Shown here one piece after another: positions 9,355 to 18,263 of a DNA stretch of 64,000 bases; the first letter of the stretch is position 1, and every line of letters begins with the position of its first letter. The notes beneath the pieces are model-generated. The model saw nothing but the letters and a program-made list of their open reading frames with translations. It was not told the origin of the DNA and did no database searches. Source of the stretch: an uncultured Muribaculaceae bacterium (GTDB taxonomy: Bacteria; Bacteroidota; Bacteroidia; Bacteroidales; Muribaculaceae); assembly GCA_958436175.1 (NCBI GenBank), contig CAUBJF010000003.1, positions 1 through 64,000 on the forward strand. Direction: 5' to 3'. Made by a program: the position numbers and the translations under genes.

Positions 9355-10925
9355 TGACCGTCGGCCTTTATAAGTTCAATCAGATGGGAAAGAGCTTCCG
9401 AGGCCGGAATGTTCTTTTCGACACATTCCGTACCACGATAGAGGCTGACATTGCCGGCAGCCGCTCCTACGTAACCGTAGTCTGCTCCGGCCATCTCTCC
9501 GGGACCGTTCACGATGCAGCCCATGACGGCTATCTTAAGGTGGCGGAGATGGGCGCATGCGTTCTTGACAGTCTCTAGTACCGAAGGCAAGTCGAAGAGC
9601 GTGCGTCCGCAACCAGGGCATGCTACGATCTCGGCCTTGAAACGCTGCAGTCCTGCAGCCTGGACGATGGCACGGCATATTTCGGCGTTATGTTCCTTGC
9701 TGAGCGCCGGAGCGACGAGTTCGATGCCGTCCTGATAGCCGTCGAGAAGGAGCGTGCCGAAATCTATGGCAGCGGAAACGGCTACTTCGTCGGCGGTCAG
9801 AGATGCCGGATACTCCAGGGAAATAATGGCAGGGGTATCGCCTGCATTTTCCATAGCCTTGCGCACCTGGCCCACGCGGTCGCCTTCGACTGCACTGACA
9901 GTGAGCACTCCGGCCGGAATATCTTCTTTACTTATGGTGTCGCCGACGATGATTGTGGTATTCAGGCCGCCAACCTTGCCTATTTCTTGAGTAGGGCGTC
10001 GTTTTCCTTGGCGTTTGCGACGTTGAGGAGCGGCGAGGCATCCGTCTGTGTCAAGCCTCCTTTCCATGTGAGCAAGGATATATTTAGCCACGGGAATCTC
10101 TTTCTCCGGTATTTCGCTGAGAGATACGCGGATGGTATCGCCTATGCCGTCGGTCAGGAGTGATCCGATGCCTACAGCCGACTTGATGCGTCCTTCGAGG
10201 GCATTCCCGGCTTCCGTCACTCCGAGATGGAGAGGGAATGTCATGCCTTCAGCTTCCATCCGTTCTACCAGCAGACGGACGGTGTCGGTCATGACAGGGA
10301 CATCGGAAGCCTTTATAGATACGACGACATTCTTGAAGTCCTCGTCGCGGAATATGCGCAGGAATTCCATGGCGGACTCGACCATACCGTCAGCTCCGTC
10401 GCCGTAACGGCTCATTATGCGGTCGCTCAGCGAGCCATGGTTGACACCGATGCGTATTGCGGTATGATTGTCGCGGCAAAGCCGTATGAAAGGTAACAGA
10501 CGCTCGCGTATTTTTGCAAGCTCGGCCGCATATTCCTCATCGGTGAACTCCATCTTTCGGAAGGTTCGGCCCGGATCGAAGAAATTGCCGGGGTTGATTC
10601 GAACTTTCTCGACGTACTTGGCGGCAGTGAAAGCTGCCGCGGGGTTAAAGTGTATGTCGGCAACCAAGGGGACATCGCATCCGGCAGCACGTACTTCCCG
10701 ATGGATATTGGCGAGGTTTTCGGCATGTGCCACACCCTGGGCCGTCAGGCGAACCAGCTCGGCTCCCACTCCTGCAATCGACAGAGTCTGGGCGACAGAG
10801 GCGGCCGTGTCGAGGGTTGGCGTGGTGGTCATGGACTGGACACGTACGGGGCTGTCGCCGCCTATTGTGATATTACCGACGGTGACGGGTTCCGTGCGCC
10901 GACGGAAGTCTTTATATGTCTTCAA
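9333..10925 (-). CDS. ispG: 4-hydroxy-3-methylbut-2-enyl diphosphate synthase (long form)
   Basis: IspG reduces methylerythritol cyclodiphosphate to HMBPP in the MEP isoprenoid pathway, using a [4Fe-4S] cluster. Cluster cysteines are seen in ACPGCGRTLFD and MGCIVNGPGE near the C-terminus, and VQSMT is at residue 29. The protein is 530 residues, longer than the roughly 370 of E. coli because of an insert after about residue 300; this three-domain form is known in Bacteroidetes, Chlamydia and plants. The TTG at 10925 is chosen as start because it follows the purE stop by one base, has AAGG upstream, and places VQSMT where E. coli IspG has it. An in-frame ATG at 10970 would add 15 residues read out of frame through purE. 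Confidence 0.94.
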   Translation of the reverse strand: MKTYKDFRRRTEPVTVGNITIGGDSPVRVQSMTTTPTLDTAASVAQTLSIAGVGAELVRLTAQGVAHAENLANIHREVRAAGCDVPLVADIHFNPAAAFTAAKYVEKVRINPGNFFDPGRTFRKMEFTDEEYAAELAKIRERLLPFIRLCRDNHTAIRIGVNHGSLSDRIMSRYGDGADGMVESAMEFLRIFRDEDFKNVVVSIKASDVPVMTDTVRLLVERMEAEGMTFPLHLGVTEAGNALEGRIKSAVGIGSLLTDGIGDTIRVSLSEIPEKEIPVAKYILAHMERRLDTDGCLAAPQRRKRQGKRRPTQEIGKVGGLNTTIIVGDTISKEDIPAGVLTVSAVEGDRVGQVRKAMENAGDTPAIISLEYPASLTADEVAVSAAIDFGTLLLDGYQDGIELVAPALSKEHNAEICRAIVQAAGLQRFKAEIVACPGCGRTLFDLPSVLETVKNACAHLRHLKIAVMGCIVNGPGEMAGADYGYVGAAAGNVSLYRGTECVEKNIPASEALSHLIELIKADGQWREPQA

Positions 10926-10926
10926 T

Positions 10927-11433
10927 TTATACCTTGAATTTATAATCGTTGATGGCAGCGAGTTCGGCATCTGCTTTTACAACCTTTGCCGACAGCGAGC
11001 TGCAATAGGCTGCGTAGCGGGAGGCAATTTCTTTGTCTCCGAGGGCGAGTATGCGGACGGCAAGGACTGCGGCGTTAAGACCTGCATTGATGCCGACGGT
11101 GGCTGTCGGAATGCCCGGGGGCATCTGTATGATGGAATAGAGTGCGTCGATGCCATCGAGTGTCGATGCTATGGGCAGACCTATGACAGGGAGGGGTGTC
11201 AGGGCAGCGATTACACCGGGGAGGGCAGCGGCCATACCGGCGGCAGCGATAATAACCTTGACACCGCGCCCTGCTGCTTCTGTTGCGAAGCGTTCGACGG
11301 CGGCAGGGGTGCGGTGGGCACTCAGGGCATGCATTTCGAACGGTACTTCCATCTGTTCGAGGAAGTCTGCGGCCTTGCGGAGAACAGGCAGGTCGGAGGT
11401 GCTGCCCATAATAATGCTTACTTGTGCTTCCAT
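10927..11433 (-). CDS. purE: N5-carboxyaminoimidazole ribonucleotide mutase
   Basis: PurE moves the carboxyl group of N5-CAIR to form CAIR in purine synthesis. The 168-residue protein shows IIMGSTSDLPVL at residues 7-18, then SAHRTPA with the catalytic histidine, and AAGMAAALPGV, all typical of class I PurE. It acts as an octamer in the cytoplasm. It directly precedes ispG with no intergenic space; no purK is visible in the window. Confidence 0.96.
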   Translation of the reverse strand: MEAQVSIIMGSTSDLPVLRKAADFLEQMEVPFEMHALSAHRTPAAVERFATEAAGRGVKVIIAAAGMAAALPGVIAALTPLPVIGLPIASTLDGIDALYSIIQMPPGIPTATVGINAGLNAAVLAVRILALGDKEIASRYAAYCSSLSAKVVKADAELAAINDYKFKV

Positions 11434-11449
11434 TGCTCTTATAATGGGT

Positions 11450-12103
11450 TTATATGTTGAGTACGGCCAGTTCTATGCTGAAGCCGAGTACAGCTCCGGC
11501 CAGGACCTGGAGTATGGTATGCTTGTTGAGATATAGCCTGGCCCATGCCACGAATCCGAGTATGAGGATTGCGATGCAGAGCAGTATAACAGGCTCCCAC
11601 ATTATGAAACCGTGGCGGGCCTCCCATAATATGATGCCTACCAGACCGCCAAGGGCACATGTATGGGCGCTTATTTTCCACCAGTGTGTTATGACAAGCG
11701 ATATCAGGGCTGCCGCTGCCGCGCCGAAGAAGAAATTACGGAGCCATTCGGGAGCATGGAGGCCGGCGACGAAGAGAGCGGCGCCTACGTAGCACACTAT
11801 AGTGGCGCAGAAAGGCGCGGTACGTTCATGACGGTTGGTGATGGCAGTGTCGCTGACCTTACCCATACGGATAAGGATGAGTATGAAAAGCGCCGGTAAT
11901 ACGCCTGTGATGAATGCTACTCCAAGAGTCGACCATAGTTTGGGCGATGTCGGCAGGAAACACATAGGTGTAAGTGTCATAGTGACAATCATCGCATAGG
12001 TCGAAACCAGTAGTGGCGAGAAGAGGTCGCTCAGCACGTGGGCCGCTGTTGAGGCCGGTACATGGTGTTTGCGCGTAGTGGATGTTGTATTAGTGTCTGT
12101 CAT
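11450..12103 (-). CDS. PAP2-like integral membrane protein
   Basis: About 217 residues with five or six hydrophobic segments. It resembles small PAP2-superfamily proteins: an NRHERTAP segment in the place of the first phosphatase motif, KISAHTCALGG in the place of PSGH, and ARLYLNKHTILQVLAGA, close to the third motif (SR-x5-H). The serine-glycine pair of PSGH is not conserved, so phosphatase activity is doubtful. The ATG at 12103 is preferred; a GTG at 12118 is also in frame. It lies between purE and rpoN on the same strand. Confidence 0.75.
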   Translation of the reverse strand: MTDTNTTSTTRKHHVPASTAAHVLSDLFSPLLVSTYAMIVTMTLTPMCFLPTSPKLWSTLGVAFITGVLPALFILILIRMGKVSDTAITNRHERTAPFCATIVCYVGAALFVAGLHAPEWLRNFFFGAAAAALISLVITHWWKISAHTCALGGLVGIILWEARHGFIMWEPVILLCIAILILGFVAWARLYLNKHTILQVLAGAVLGFSIELAVLNI

Positions 12104-12121
12104 ATATACTATAAACACTTT

Positions 12122-13576
12122 TCATGGATGAAAGTGTTTTCTGAGTCTGGCTACAGGGAATCCGAGACGTTCTCGGTATTTTGTCACAGTGCGCCGGGCC
12201 ATAGGGAATCCGGCCTCTGCAAGGGCTTCTGTCAGGGATTCATCGCTCATCGGGTGGTGTTTGTCTTCGTTTTCAATAATTCGGCGGAGAGCTTCAAGAA
12301 TCTGGTGGAACGAAACGTCGGAGTCGTTGCTGGGTCGTTCGTTGAAGAATAGTTTAAGGGGATATATTCCGTAGGGCGTGAGGATATATTTCGAGTTGGA
12401 GGCCCGGGATATTACCGACAGGTCAAGACCGGTCCGGGCCTCGATATCCTTCAGTATCATAGGCCTGATATCTGTTTTGTCGCCGCTGACGAAGAAATCT
12501 CGTTGAATCTCGACAATGGCTCGCACTATTGCCATCAGCGTTTCGGCGCGTGCCTGGACCATGCGTATGAAAGTGGTCGCTTCGTCGCGTTTACGCCGTA
12601 TGAATGCCGCTGCGTCCGACTGACGGTGCCCGGAAGTGCCGTTTTCTTCGGTGTCGGCACTGAAGCTTTCCTCGATAGCAAGCTCCGGCGTCCGGTCGGC
12701 GAGCGTGATGGTGAAGCGGTCGGTGTTATGGTCGTAGTCAAGGATGAAATCGGGGCTTACGTGGCGTACGCGGTCGGCGACAGTGCTTGTATCGAGGGCG
12801 GAGGCCGGCTTAGGGTTAAGGGTGCGTATGAGCATCATAGCCTCGTTGAGACGGTCTTTGGGTAACCGTGTCTGCGACTGAAGCCTGTCGTAGTGCATCT
12901 TCGAAAAGAGATCGAAGTAGTCTGCTATGACGGAACGTGCGTCGTTGACGGTCTGCGAGGGTTTGAGTCGGTCGAGCTGTAGCAGCAGACAGTCGCGCAG
13001 GTCGACAGCGCCGATACCGGCCGGGTCGAGGGTACGGACGGCATTGAAAGCGTGCCGCATTTCATCGTCAGAGGGACTGTAGCCTTCTGCTATAGCCACG
13101 TCGTCGGCAATGGCCGGAAGAGAGCGTTGTAGATATCCGTTAGAGTCGAGATTGCCGATGATGTATCGTGCGACAGTCATTTCCCCGTGAGTCAGGTCGC
13201 CTTCGCTCGCCAGACGTTCAGTCAGTATGTCGTATGCCGAGTCCGATTCGTCGGCTGTTATTGAAGCCGCGTCGACATGACGGTCGTCGGGGGAGAAATT
13301 ACGGGCTTCGAGGCGGTAAGAAGGAATGTCGTCGGCATCGTAGTCGGCCATCTGGAGCTCTTCGGCAGTCTCGCCGAAGCTGTCGGTCTCATGGCTGTCG
13401 TCTTTGTGTTCGACAGCTTCGAGGGCCGGGTTTTCGTCGAGCTCGCGACGTACCTCGTCCTCGAATTCGGGCGACGACATCTCCAGCAACCGCCCCAACA
13501 CCACGTTCTGTGGGTTGAGGCGTTGCTGCAGGCGTTGTTGCTGTTCCTGCCTCAGGCTTTCTTTGTTTGCCGCCAA
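12122..13576 (-). CDS. rpoN: RNA polymerase sigma-54 factor
   Basis: Sigma-54 directs RNA polymerase to -24/-12 promoters that need an AAA+ enhancer-binding activator. The 484-residue protein begins with a glutamine-rich region I (QEQQQRLQQRLNPQNVVL), followed by an acidic region II, the core-binding domain with LDPAGIGAVDLRDCLLLQ, and the C-terminal RpoN box seen as ARRTVTKYRERLG. No activator is encoded nearby. It sits between trpS and the PAP2-like gene, 15 bases from trpS. Confidence 0.97.
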   Translation of the reverse strand: MAANKESLRQEQQQRLQQRLNPQNVVLGRLLEMSSPEFEDEVRRELDENPALEAVEHKDDSHETDSFGETAEELQMADYDADDIPSYRLEARNFSPDDRHVDAASITADESDSAYDILTERLASEGDLTHGEMTVARYIIGNLDSNGYLQRSLPAIADDVAIAEGYSPSDDEMRHAFNAVRTLDPAGIGAVDLRDCLLLQLDRLKPSQTVNDARSVIADYFDLFSKMHYDRLQSQTRLPKDRLNEAMMLIRTLNPKPASALDTSTVADRVRHVSPDFILDYDHNTDRFTITLADRTPELAIEESFSADTEENGTSGHRQSDAAAFIRRKRDEATTFIRMVQARAETLMAIVRAIVEIQRDFFVSGDKTDIRPMILKDIEARTGLDLSVISRASNSKYILTPYGIYPLKLFFNERPSNDSDVSFHQILEALRRIIENEDKHHPMSDESLTEALAEAGFPMARRTVTKYRERLGFPVARLRKHFHP

Positions 13577-13591
13577 GGTCGTAGTGGCTTG

Positions 13592-14668
13592 TTACCAGAA
13601 TCTGCGGATGCCCATGATCTCACGCATCTCTGCGAGAGTCTTGGCAGCACGTTCGCGTGCGCGTTCGGCACCCCGGCGCACTACACGGGCGATATAGTCG
13701 TCGTCGGCCATGATGGCATCGACGCGCTGACGTATCGGGTCGGTCACAGCCACGATGTCTTCGGCAAGCTGTTTCTTGAGGTCGCCGTAGCGGATGGAGC
13801 AGTCGGCATAAGCCTCGCGGAACTGCTGTACGATTTCGGGCTTCGAGGTCAGTTCGAGAAGCGAAAAGAGATTCTCGATAGGCTGGCTCATAGGCGAGTT
13901 GGGCGCCTGTGGCCCTTCGTCGGTTACGGCGCGCATCACCTTCTTCTTTATGACTTTCGGATCGTCGATGAGGTATATGCAGTTTCCTTCGCTCTTGCCC
14001 ATTTTGCCGGAGCCGTCAAGGCCGGGCACTTTGACGGGTTTGCCGCCGAAGTCGAAGTCGGTGGGCTCGGGGAAGAAGTCGACACCGTAGAAGGAGTTGA
14101 AACGGCGTGCGAAGCGTCGTGTAAGTTCGAGATGCTGGAGCTGGTCTTTTCCGACGGGCACCTTGGTAGCTTTCTGGATGAGGATGTCGACAGCCATGAG
14201 AGTAGGATATGTCAGAAGACCGGCGTTGACGCGCTTGTTTGTCTCGGCTCCGATAATCTGTTTCTCGAATGCTTCGTCATTGTCATCGGAAGCCGGTGTC
14301 GCTATACCGAGGCACTTGCGAGCTTTGTCCTTGAACGAAGCTGTGCGCATGAGTTCGCCGATACCGACATGCATGTTTAGAAGAAGATACATTTCCGAGA
14401 CCTCGGGTATGTCGCTCTGTACGAAAAGGTTGACTTTCTCGGGGTCGAGACCTGCGGCGAGATATTCGGCTATTATATCTTTTACGTTGGCATGTAGTTC
14501 GTTAGGGTCGGGGTTGGTGGTCAGGGCGTGGAGGTCGGCGATGAAGAAGTTGCAGTCATAGTCGTCCTGTATGGCCACGAATTTACGGAGTGCTCCGTAA
14601 TAGTTCCCTAAGTGGAGATGTCCTGTGGAGCGGATTCCGCTAAGGACTATTTCTTTCTTGTCTGACAT
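13592..14668 (-). CDS. trpS: Tryptophanyl-tRNA synthetase
   Basis: This class I synthetase charges tRNA-Trp with tryptophan. The 358-residue protein shows the HIGH-type motif GHLHLGNY at residues 16-23 and the KMSKS-type loop as GKMGKSEGN. The length is near the bacterial norm. It is the first gene of the long minus-strand run toward fcl, with a promoter just upstream. Confidence 0.97.
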   Translation of the reverse strand: MSDKKEIVLSGIRSTGHLHLGNYYGALRKFVAIQDDYDCNFFIADLHALTTNPDPNELHANVKDIIAEYLAAGLDPEKVNLFVQSDIPEVSEMYLLLNMHVGIGELMRTASFKDKARKCLGIATPASDDNDEAFEKQIIGAETNKRVNAGLLTYPTLMAVDILIQKATKVPVGKDQLQHLELTRRFARRFNSFYGVDFFPEPTDFDFGGKPVKVPGLDGSGKMGKSEGNCIYLIDDPKVIKKKVMRAVTDEGPQAPNSPMSQPIENLFSLLELTSKPEIVQQFREAYADCSIRYGDLKKQLAEDIVAVTDPIRQRVDAIMADDDYIARVVRRGAERARERAAKTLAEMREIMGIRRFW

Positions 14669-14693
14669 TTGTCTTTGTATTTGTTTTATGGCA

Positions 14694-14722
14694 CAAAGAT
14701 ACTAATAAAACGGCAAACCAAA
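14694..14722 (-). promoter_or_regulatory. Promoter for the trpS-rpoN-purE-ispG run
   Basis: On the minus strand TATCTTTG (14694-14701) matches the -7 consensus TAnnTTTG. A TTTG (14719-14722) lies 17 bases upstream, slightly closer than the usual 19-21. The trpS start is 25 bases downstream. Confidence 0.6.
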
Positions 14723-14763
14723 GGCGTTCGGGGTGTGTTATAATCAAAATAACATTCATCACA

Positions 14764-16140
14764 ATGAAGACCAACATAGCCAACAAGATTTCCAACCTCT
14801 TTGTGAGCTATTTCACGCTCTCCGGGCAGCTTGTCAGCCAGGAGCAGGCCGAACAGAACATTCGCGAGGGTGTGTCGTTCAAAGGTACGAACATACTGAT
14901 TCTTATACTTGCCATACTTATCGCCTCGTTAGGGCTCAACACCAATTCGACGGCTGTGATCATAGGTGCTATGCTTATATCTCCGCTCATGGGCCCTATC
15001 ATCGGCATAGGTCTTGGTGTAGGAATCCACGACTATGAACTTATCAAGCGAAGTATCCGCAACCTTGTTATGGCGGCCGGGTTCTCCGTACTCGCATCGA
15101 CAATCTTTTTTATGATATCGCCTGTCAACGAACAGCATAGCGAGCTTCTTGCCAGAACTTCGCCGACGATCTATGATGTCCTTATCGGTTTTGTCGGTGG
15201 TGGTGCCGGTATCATTGCATTAGGAAGTACCAATAAGGGGAATGTCATCCCCGGCGTTGCCATCGCCACAGCCCTGATGCCGCCGTTGTGTACAGCCGGA
15301 TATGGCCTCGCTACTTTGCAGTTCAACTATTTCTTCGGGGCTTTCTATCTATTCCTGATAAATTCAATCTATATCGCCTTCGCAACCTTTATCGGGGTCA
15401 AGCTCATGAAATACAAGAGTATAACGACAACAGATCCATTGCGTTCGCGTAAGGTGATGCGGATTGTCTATGCCTTGGCCATACTGACGATGTTGCCGAG
15501 CATCTATCTGACATATAATATGTTGAGGGATAATAAGTTCAACATGGATGCCGACCGCTTCATCAGTCATGAATGTGACTTTCCGGGAACCCAGGTACTC
15601 AACCGCAAGGCTTATTATTCCGACCATGAGCGTCATCTTGTTATAACGCTCATTGGCCGCCCACTTCCTATCGATTCTCTGCGGCTTGCCCTGACCCCGA
15701 GGCTGAAGTACTACGGACTGGCCGGGACCGAGCTGTCGTTCATACAGGGGGGTGTCTACCGCGATGAAACACAATCGCCTCTTGAATCCCCGGGTATCGT
15801 CGACATATACCGTATAGCACAGAACACCATAGCCAGTCAGCAGTCCACTATCGATTCTCTCAAGACTCTGCTGGCGGACAGCAAGACTGCGGCATCGGCC
15901 GCTCCGACTGTTTCCCCTGAAGTCAAAGTCCTGTTCCCGACGATTGCCAGCATAGGCGTAACCACCACTGTGTTCTCGGATCCGTCGACAGCAACTACCG
16001 ACACGGCCAACGTGGCCATGGTGCACAACCGCGGACGTCTATCACGACAGGAACGAGCCAGGCTGGCGGAGTATCTCGAAGCTCGTCTGAAAATTAAGGA
16101 TATCCGTGTGGTCGAGGTGCCCGAAGCGGATACCAGGTAG
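14764..16140 (+). CDS. DUF389 (TIGR00341-like) membrane protein
   Basis: The 458-residue protein has an N-terminal membrane domain of about six helices with the DUF389 hallmark ISPLMGPIIGIGLGVG near residue 77. The rest, from about residue 255, is a soluble domain followed by a Ser/Thr/Ala-rich stretch. The molecular function of DUF389 is not established; transport or signalling has been suggested. It stands alone on the plus strand, divergent from trpS, and is followed by a strong terminator. Confidence 0.85.
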   Translation: MKTNIANKISNLFVSYFTLSGQLVSQEQAEQNIREGVSFKGTNILILILAILIASLGLNTNSTAVIIGAMLISPLMGPIIGIGLGVGIHDYELIKRSIRNLVMAAGFSVLASTIFFMISPVNEQHSELLARTSPTIYDVLIGFVGGGAGIIALGSTNKGNVIPGVAIATALMPPLCTAGYGLATLQFNYFFGAFYLFLINSIYIAFATFIGVKLMKYKSITTTDPLRSRKVMRIVYALAILTMLPSIYLTYNMLRDNKFNMDADRFISHECDFPGTQVLNRKAYYSDHERHLVITLIGRPLPIDSLRLALTPRLKYYGLAGTELSFIQGGVYRDETQSPLESPGIVDIYRIAQNTIASQQSTIDSLKTLLADSKTAASAAPTVSPEVKVLFPTIASIGVTTTVFSDPSTATTDTANVAMVHNRGRLSRQERARLAEYLEARLKIKDIRVVEVPEADTR

Positions 16141-16173
16141 CTCGTCGGATAGAAGTTTACTGTTAAAAGTTGT

Positions 16174-16209
16174 ACCGTTTTGCAAAAGATTTCGCAAAAC
16201 GGTCTTTTT
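16174..16209 (+). terminator. Terminator after the DUF389 gene
   Basis: ACCGTTTTGC (16174-16183) and GCAAAACGGT (16194-16203) form a perfect 10-bp stem with a 10-base loop, followed by C and five T residues. Confidence 0.88.
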
Positions 16210-16223
16210 GTCGCGTTTTTTTG

Positions 16224-16231
16224 TAATTTTG
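16224..16231 (+). promoter_or_regulatory. Putative promoter of the arginine cluster
   Basis: TAATTTTG matches the -7 element exactly; no clear TTG is found at the usual -33 distance. The leader to the first start codon is about 75 bases and contains the inverted repeat GTCCGG / CCGGAC, a possible regulatory hairpin. No arginine-repressor site was recognised with confidence. Confidence 0.45.
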
Positions 16232-16310
16232 CGCCCAGAATTAGAAGTCCGGTTGATAGAGACTTTCCGGACAGAGTATTTCACACAATTAATTTCGGAA
16301 ACTTAACAAA

Positions 16311-16925
16311 ATGAACATCAAGGACATCACTGTCAAGTATGCCGAACCCGAAGACGCTAAATATGCCGATCTTATCGTGCGCCTGATCTACGAATCAGCA
16401 ATGCAGAGAGGAACAGGCATAGCAAAGAGGTCACCCGAATATATCGCAAAAAAAATCGTCAGCGGTAAAAGCGTGGTAGCACTTCACGGAGACAGACTCG
16501 TAGGGTTCAGCTACATTGAGAGCTGGGGTCATGGAGATTTCGTTGCAACATCCGGATTGATTGTCGACCCAGAATACCGCCATCTTGGCCTTGCCGGCGC
16601 CATCAAGGCGAAAACATTCGAGCTGGCTCGACTTCGATTTCCGTTCGCCAAACTGTTCTCCATCACGACCTCGCTACCGGTCATGAAATTAAACTCCAGA
16701 ATGGGCTACAAACCTGTGACGTTCTCGGAGCTTACAGACGACGAAGAGTTCTGGCGAGGATGCGAGGGGTGCAGGAACTACGATATCCTGCAACGCAATA
16801 ATCGGCGTATGTGCCTGTGTACTGGCATGCTTTACGATCCGCAGCAACCCCTCGCCGAGAAAGACCGTCCCAATCCCTATCTGATGAAGCTGAAAAACAG
16901 CATCAACAAAGTGCTTCATCTCTAA
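16311..16925 (+). CDS. GNAT N-acetyltransferase, candidate first enzyme of arginine synthesis
   Basis: The 204-residue protein is a single-domain GNAT. The acyl-CoA-binding region is around residues 85-105, with VDPEYRHLGLAGAIKAK in the place of the R/Q-x-x-G-x-G/A loop. It opens the arg gene train, 114 bases before argG, with all remaining genes of the pathway behind it. It is therefore a good candidate for the N-acyltransferase acting on glutamate, with acetyl-CoA or succinyl-CoA as donor. Similar GNAT genes sit at this place in Bacteroidetes arg clusters. The donor cannot be read from sequence. The last codons and stop lie inside a triplicated 19-base repeat. Confidence 0.8.
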   Translation: MNIKDITVKYAEPEDAKYADLIVRLIYESAMQRGTGIAKRSPEYIAKKIVSGKSVVALHGDRLVGFSYIESWGHGDFVATSGLIVDPEYRHLGLAGAIKAKTFELARLRFPFAKLFSITTSLPVMKLNSRMGYKPVTFSELTDDEEFWRGCEGCRNYDILQRNNRRMCLCTGMLYDPQQPLAEKDRPNPYLMKLKNSINKVLHL

Positions 16926-16961
16926 CAAAGTGCTTCATCTCTAACAAAGTGCTTCATCTCT
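16905..16961 (+). repeat. Three perfect tandem copies of a 19-base unit
   Basis: The unit AACAAAGTGCTTCATCTCT occurs three times head to tail. The first copy encodes the last residues of the GNAT protein and begins its stop codon; the other two are non-coding. The unit length is not a multiple of three. Replication slippage at the gene end is the simplest explanation. Confidence 0.97.
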
Positions 16962-17039
16962 AAGAAGGATACGGACAAAAGGCTTCGTACAGCCATAATT
17001 ATACCTTCTCATCAACAAAGAAATCGAATATAAACACCA

Positions 17040-18260
17040 ATGACAGAAATACATAACAAAAAGAAAGTCCTCCTTGCCTTTTCCGGAGGACTCGATACTT
17101 CCTTTGCAGTAAAATACCTTTCTGAAGACCTCGGATACGAGGTGCACACCGCGATAGCCAATACCGGCGGCTTTACCGACGAAGAACTCAAAACGATAGC
17201 CGACAAATCGCGCCGCCTCGGTGCCGCTTCCCATACTACACTTGATATAACTCACGAGTACTATGAGAAGAGTATCAAATACATGATTGCCGGAAATGTG
17301 CTTCGCAACGGCACATATCCTATCTCTGTAAGCTCTGAACGAATCTTCCAGGCTATAGCCACTATAGAGTACGCCAAGAAGATAGGAGCCGATGCCATAG
17401 CTCATGGATCGACAGGTGCTGGCAACGACCAAGTCCGATTCGACCTCACATTCCAAATTCTCGCTCCTGAGATCGAAATCATCACTCCTACCCGCGACAT
17501 GACCCTCACGCGCGAGTACGAAATCGATTATCTTAAGAAACACGGCTACGAAGCCGACTTCAAGAAGCTCGAATATTCCATCAACAAAGGTCTTTGGGGA
17601 ACTTCGATCGGGGGGAAAGAGACGTTGCATTCCGACCAGACGCTGCCCGAGGAGGCTTATCCTTCGCAGATTACGGCCACAGAGCCCGAAAAGCTCACCA
17701 TATCCTTCGAGAAAGGCGAAATTTCGGCTGTCAACGGCAAGAAATTCAACGACAAGATAGAGGCCATACGTGAAGTCGAACGTCTCGGTTCGCGATTTGG
17801 CATAGGACGCGACATGCATATAGGTGATACGATTATAGGTATCAAAGGCCGCGTAGGCTTCGAAGCTGCCGGACCAATACTCATCATCGCTGCCCACAAG
17901 ATGCTTGAGAAACATACCCTCACAAAGTGGCAGCAGTACTGGAAGGATCAGGTTGGGACCTGGTACGGTATGTTCTTGCACGAGGCCCAGTATCTCGAGC
18001 CCGTGATGCGCGATATCGAGAAGATGCTCGAAAGCTCGCAGCGCAACGTTACCGGTACCGTGGAACTTATTCTTCGTCCGTATTGCTATACGCTTGTCGG
18101 GGTCGATTCTCCCTTCGATCTTATGAAGACGGATTTCGGTGAATACGGCGAGGTCAACAAAGCATGGACTGCCGACGATGTGAAGGGTTTCACAAAGATT
18201 CTCGGCAACCAGATGAAGATCTATCATAACAACCAGCTTAAGAACGGTAAGACTGAATAA
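17040..18260 (+). CDS. argG: Argininosuccinate synthase
   Basis: ArgG joins citrulline and aspartate with ATP to give argininosuccinate. The 406-residue protein has the N-type ATP pyrophosphatase P-loop SGGLDTS at residues 15-21. The later SIGGKETLHSDQTLPEEAYP part is of the type found in Bacteroidetes ArgG. The stop is followed 3 bases later by the GTG start of argC. Confidence 0.97.
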   Translation: MTEIHNKKKVLLAFSGGLDTSFAVKYLSEDLGYEVHTAIANTGGFTDEELKTIADKSRRLGAASHTTLDITHEYYEKSIKYMIAGNVLRNGTYPISVSSERIFQAIATIEYAKKIGADAIAHGSTGAGNDQVRFDLTFQILAPEIEIITPTRDMTLTREYEIDYLKKHGYEADFKKLEYSINKGLWGTSIGGKETLHSDQTLPEEAYPSQITATEPEKLTISFEKGEISAVNGKKFNDKIEAIREVERLGSRFGIGRDMHIGDTIIGIKGRVGFEAAGPILIIAAHKMLEKHTLTKWQQYWKDQVGTWYGMFLHEAQYLEPVMRDIEKMLESSQRNVTGTVELILRPYCYTLVGVDSPFDLMKTDFGEYGEVNKAWTADDVKGFTKILGNQMKIYHNNQLKNGKTE

Positions 18261-18263
18261 GGC

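Noticed and set aside
10926..10970. ATG at 10970 as the ispG start
   Set aside because: The extra residues simply read the end of purE out of frame. The TTG at 10925 matches the family start position.
16905..16961. Triplicate repeat as a small CRISPR array
   Set aside because: Copies are directly abutting with no spacers, and there are no cas genes.
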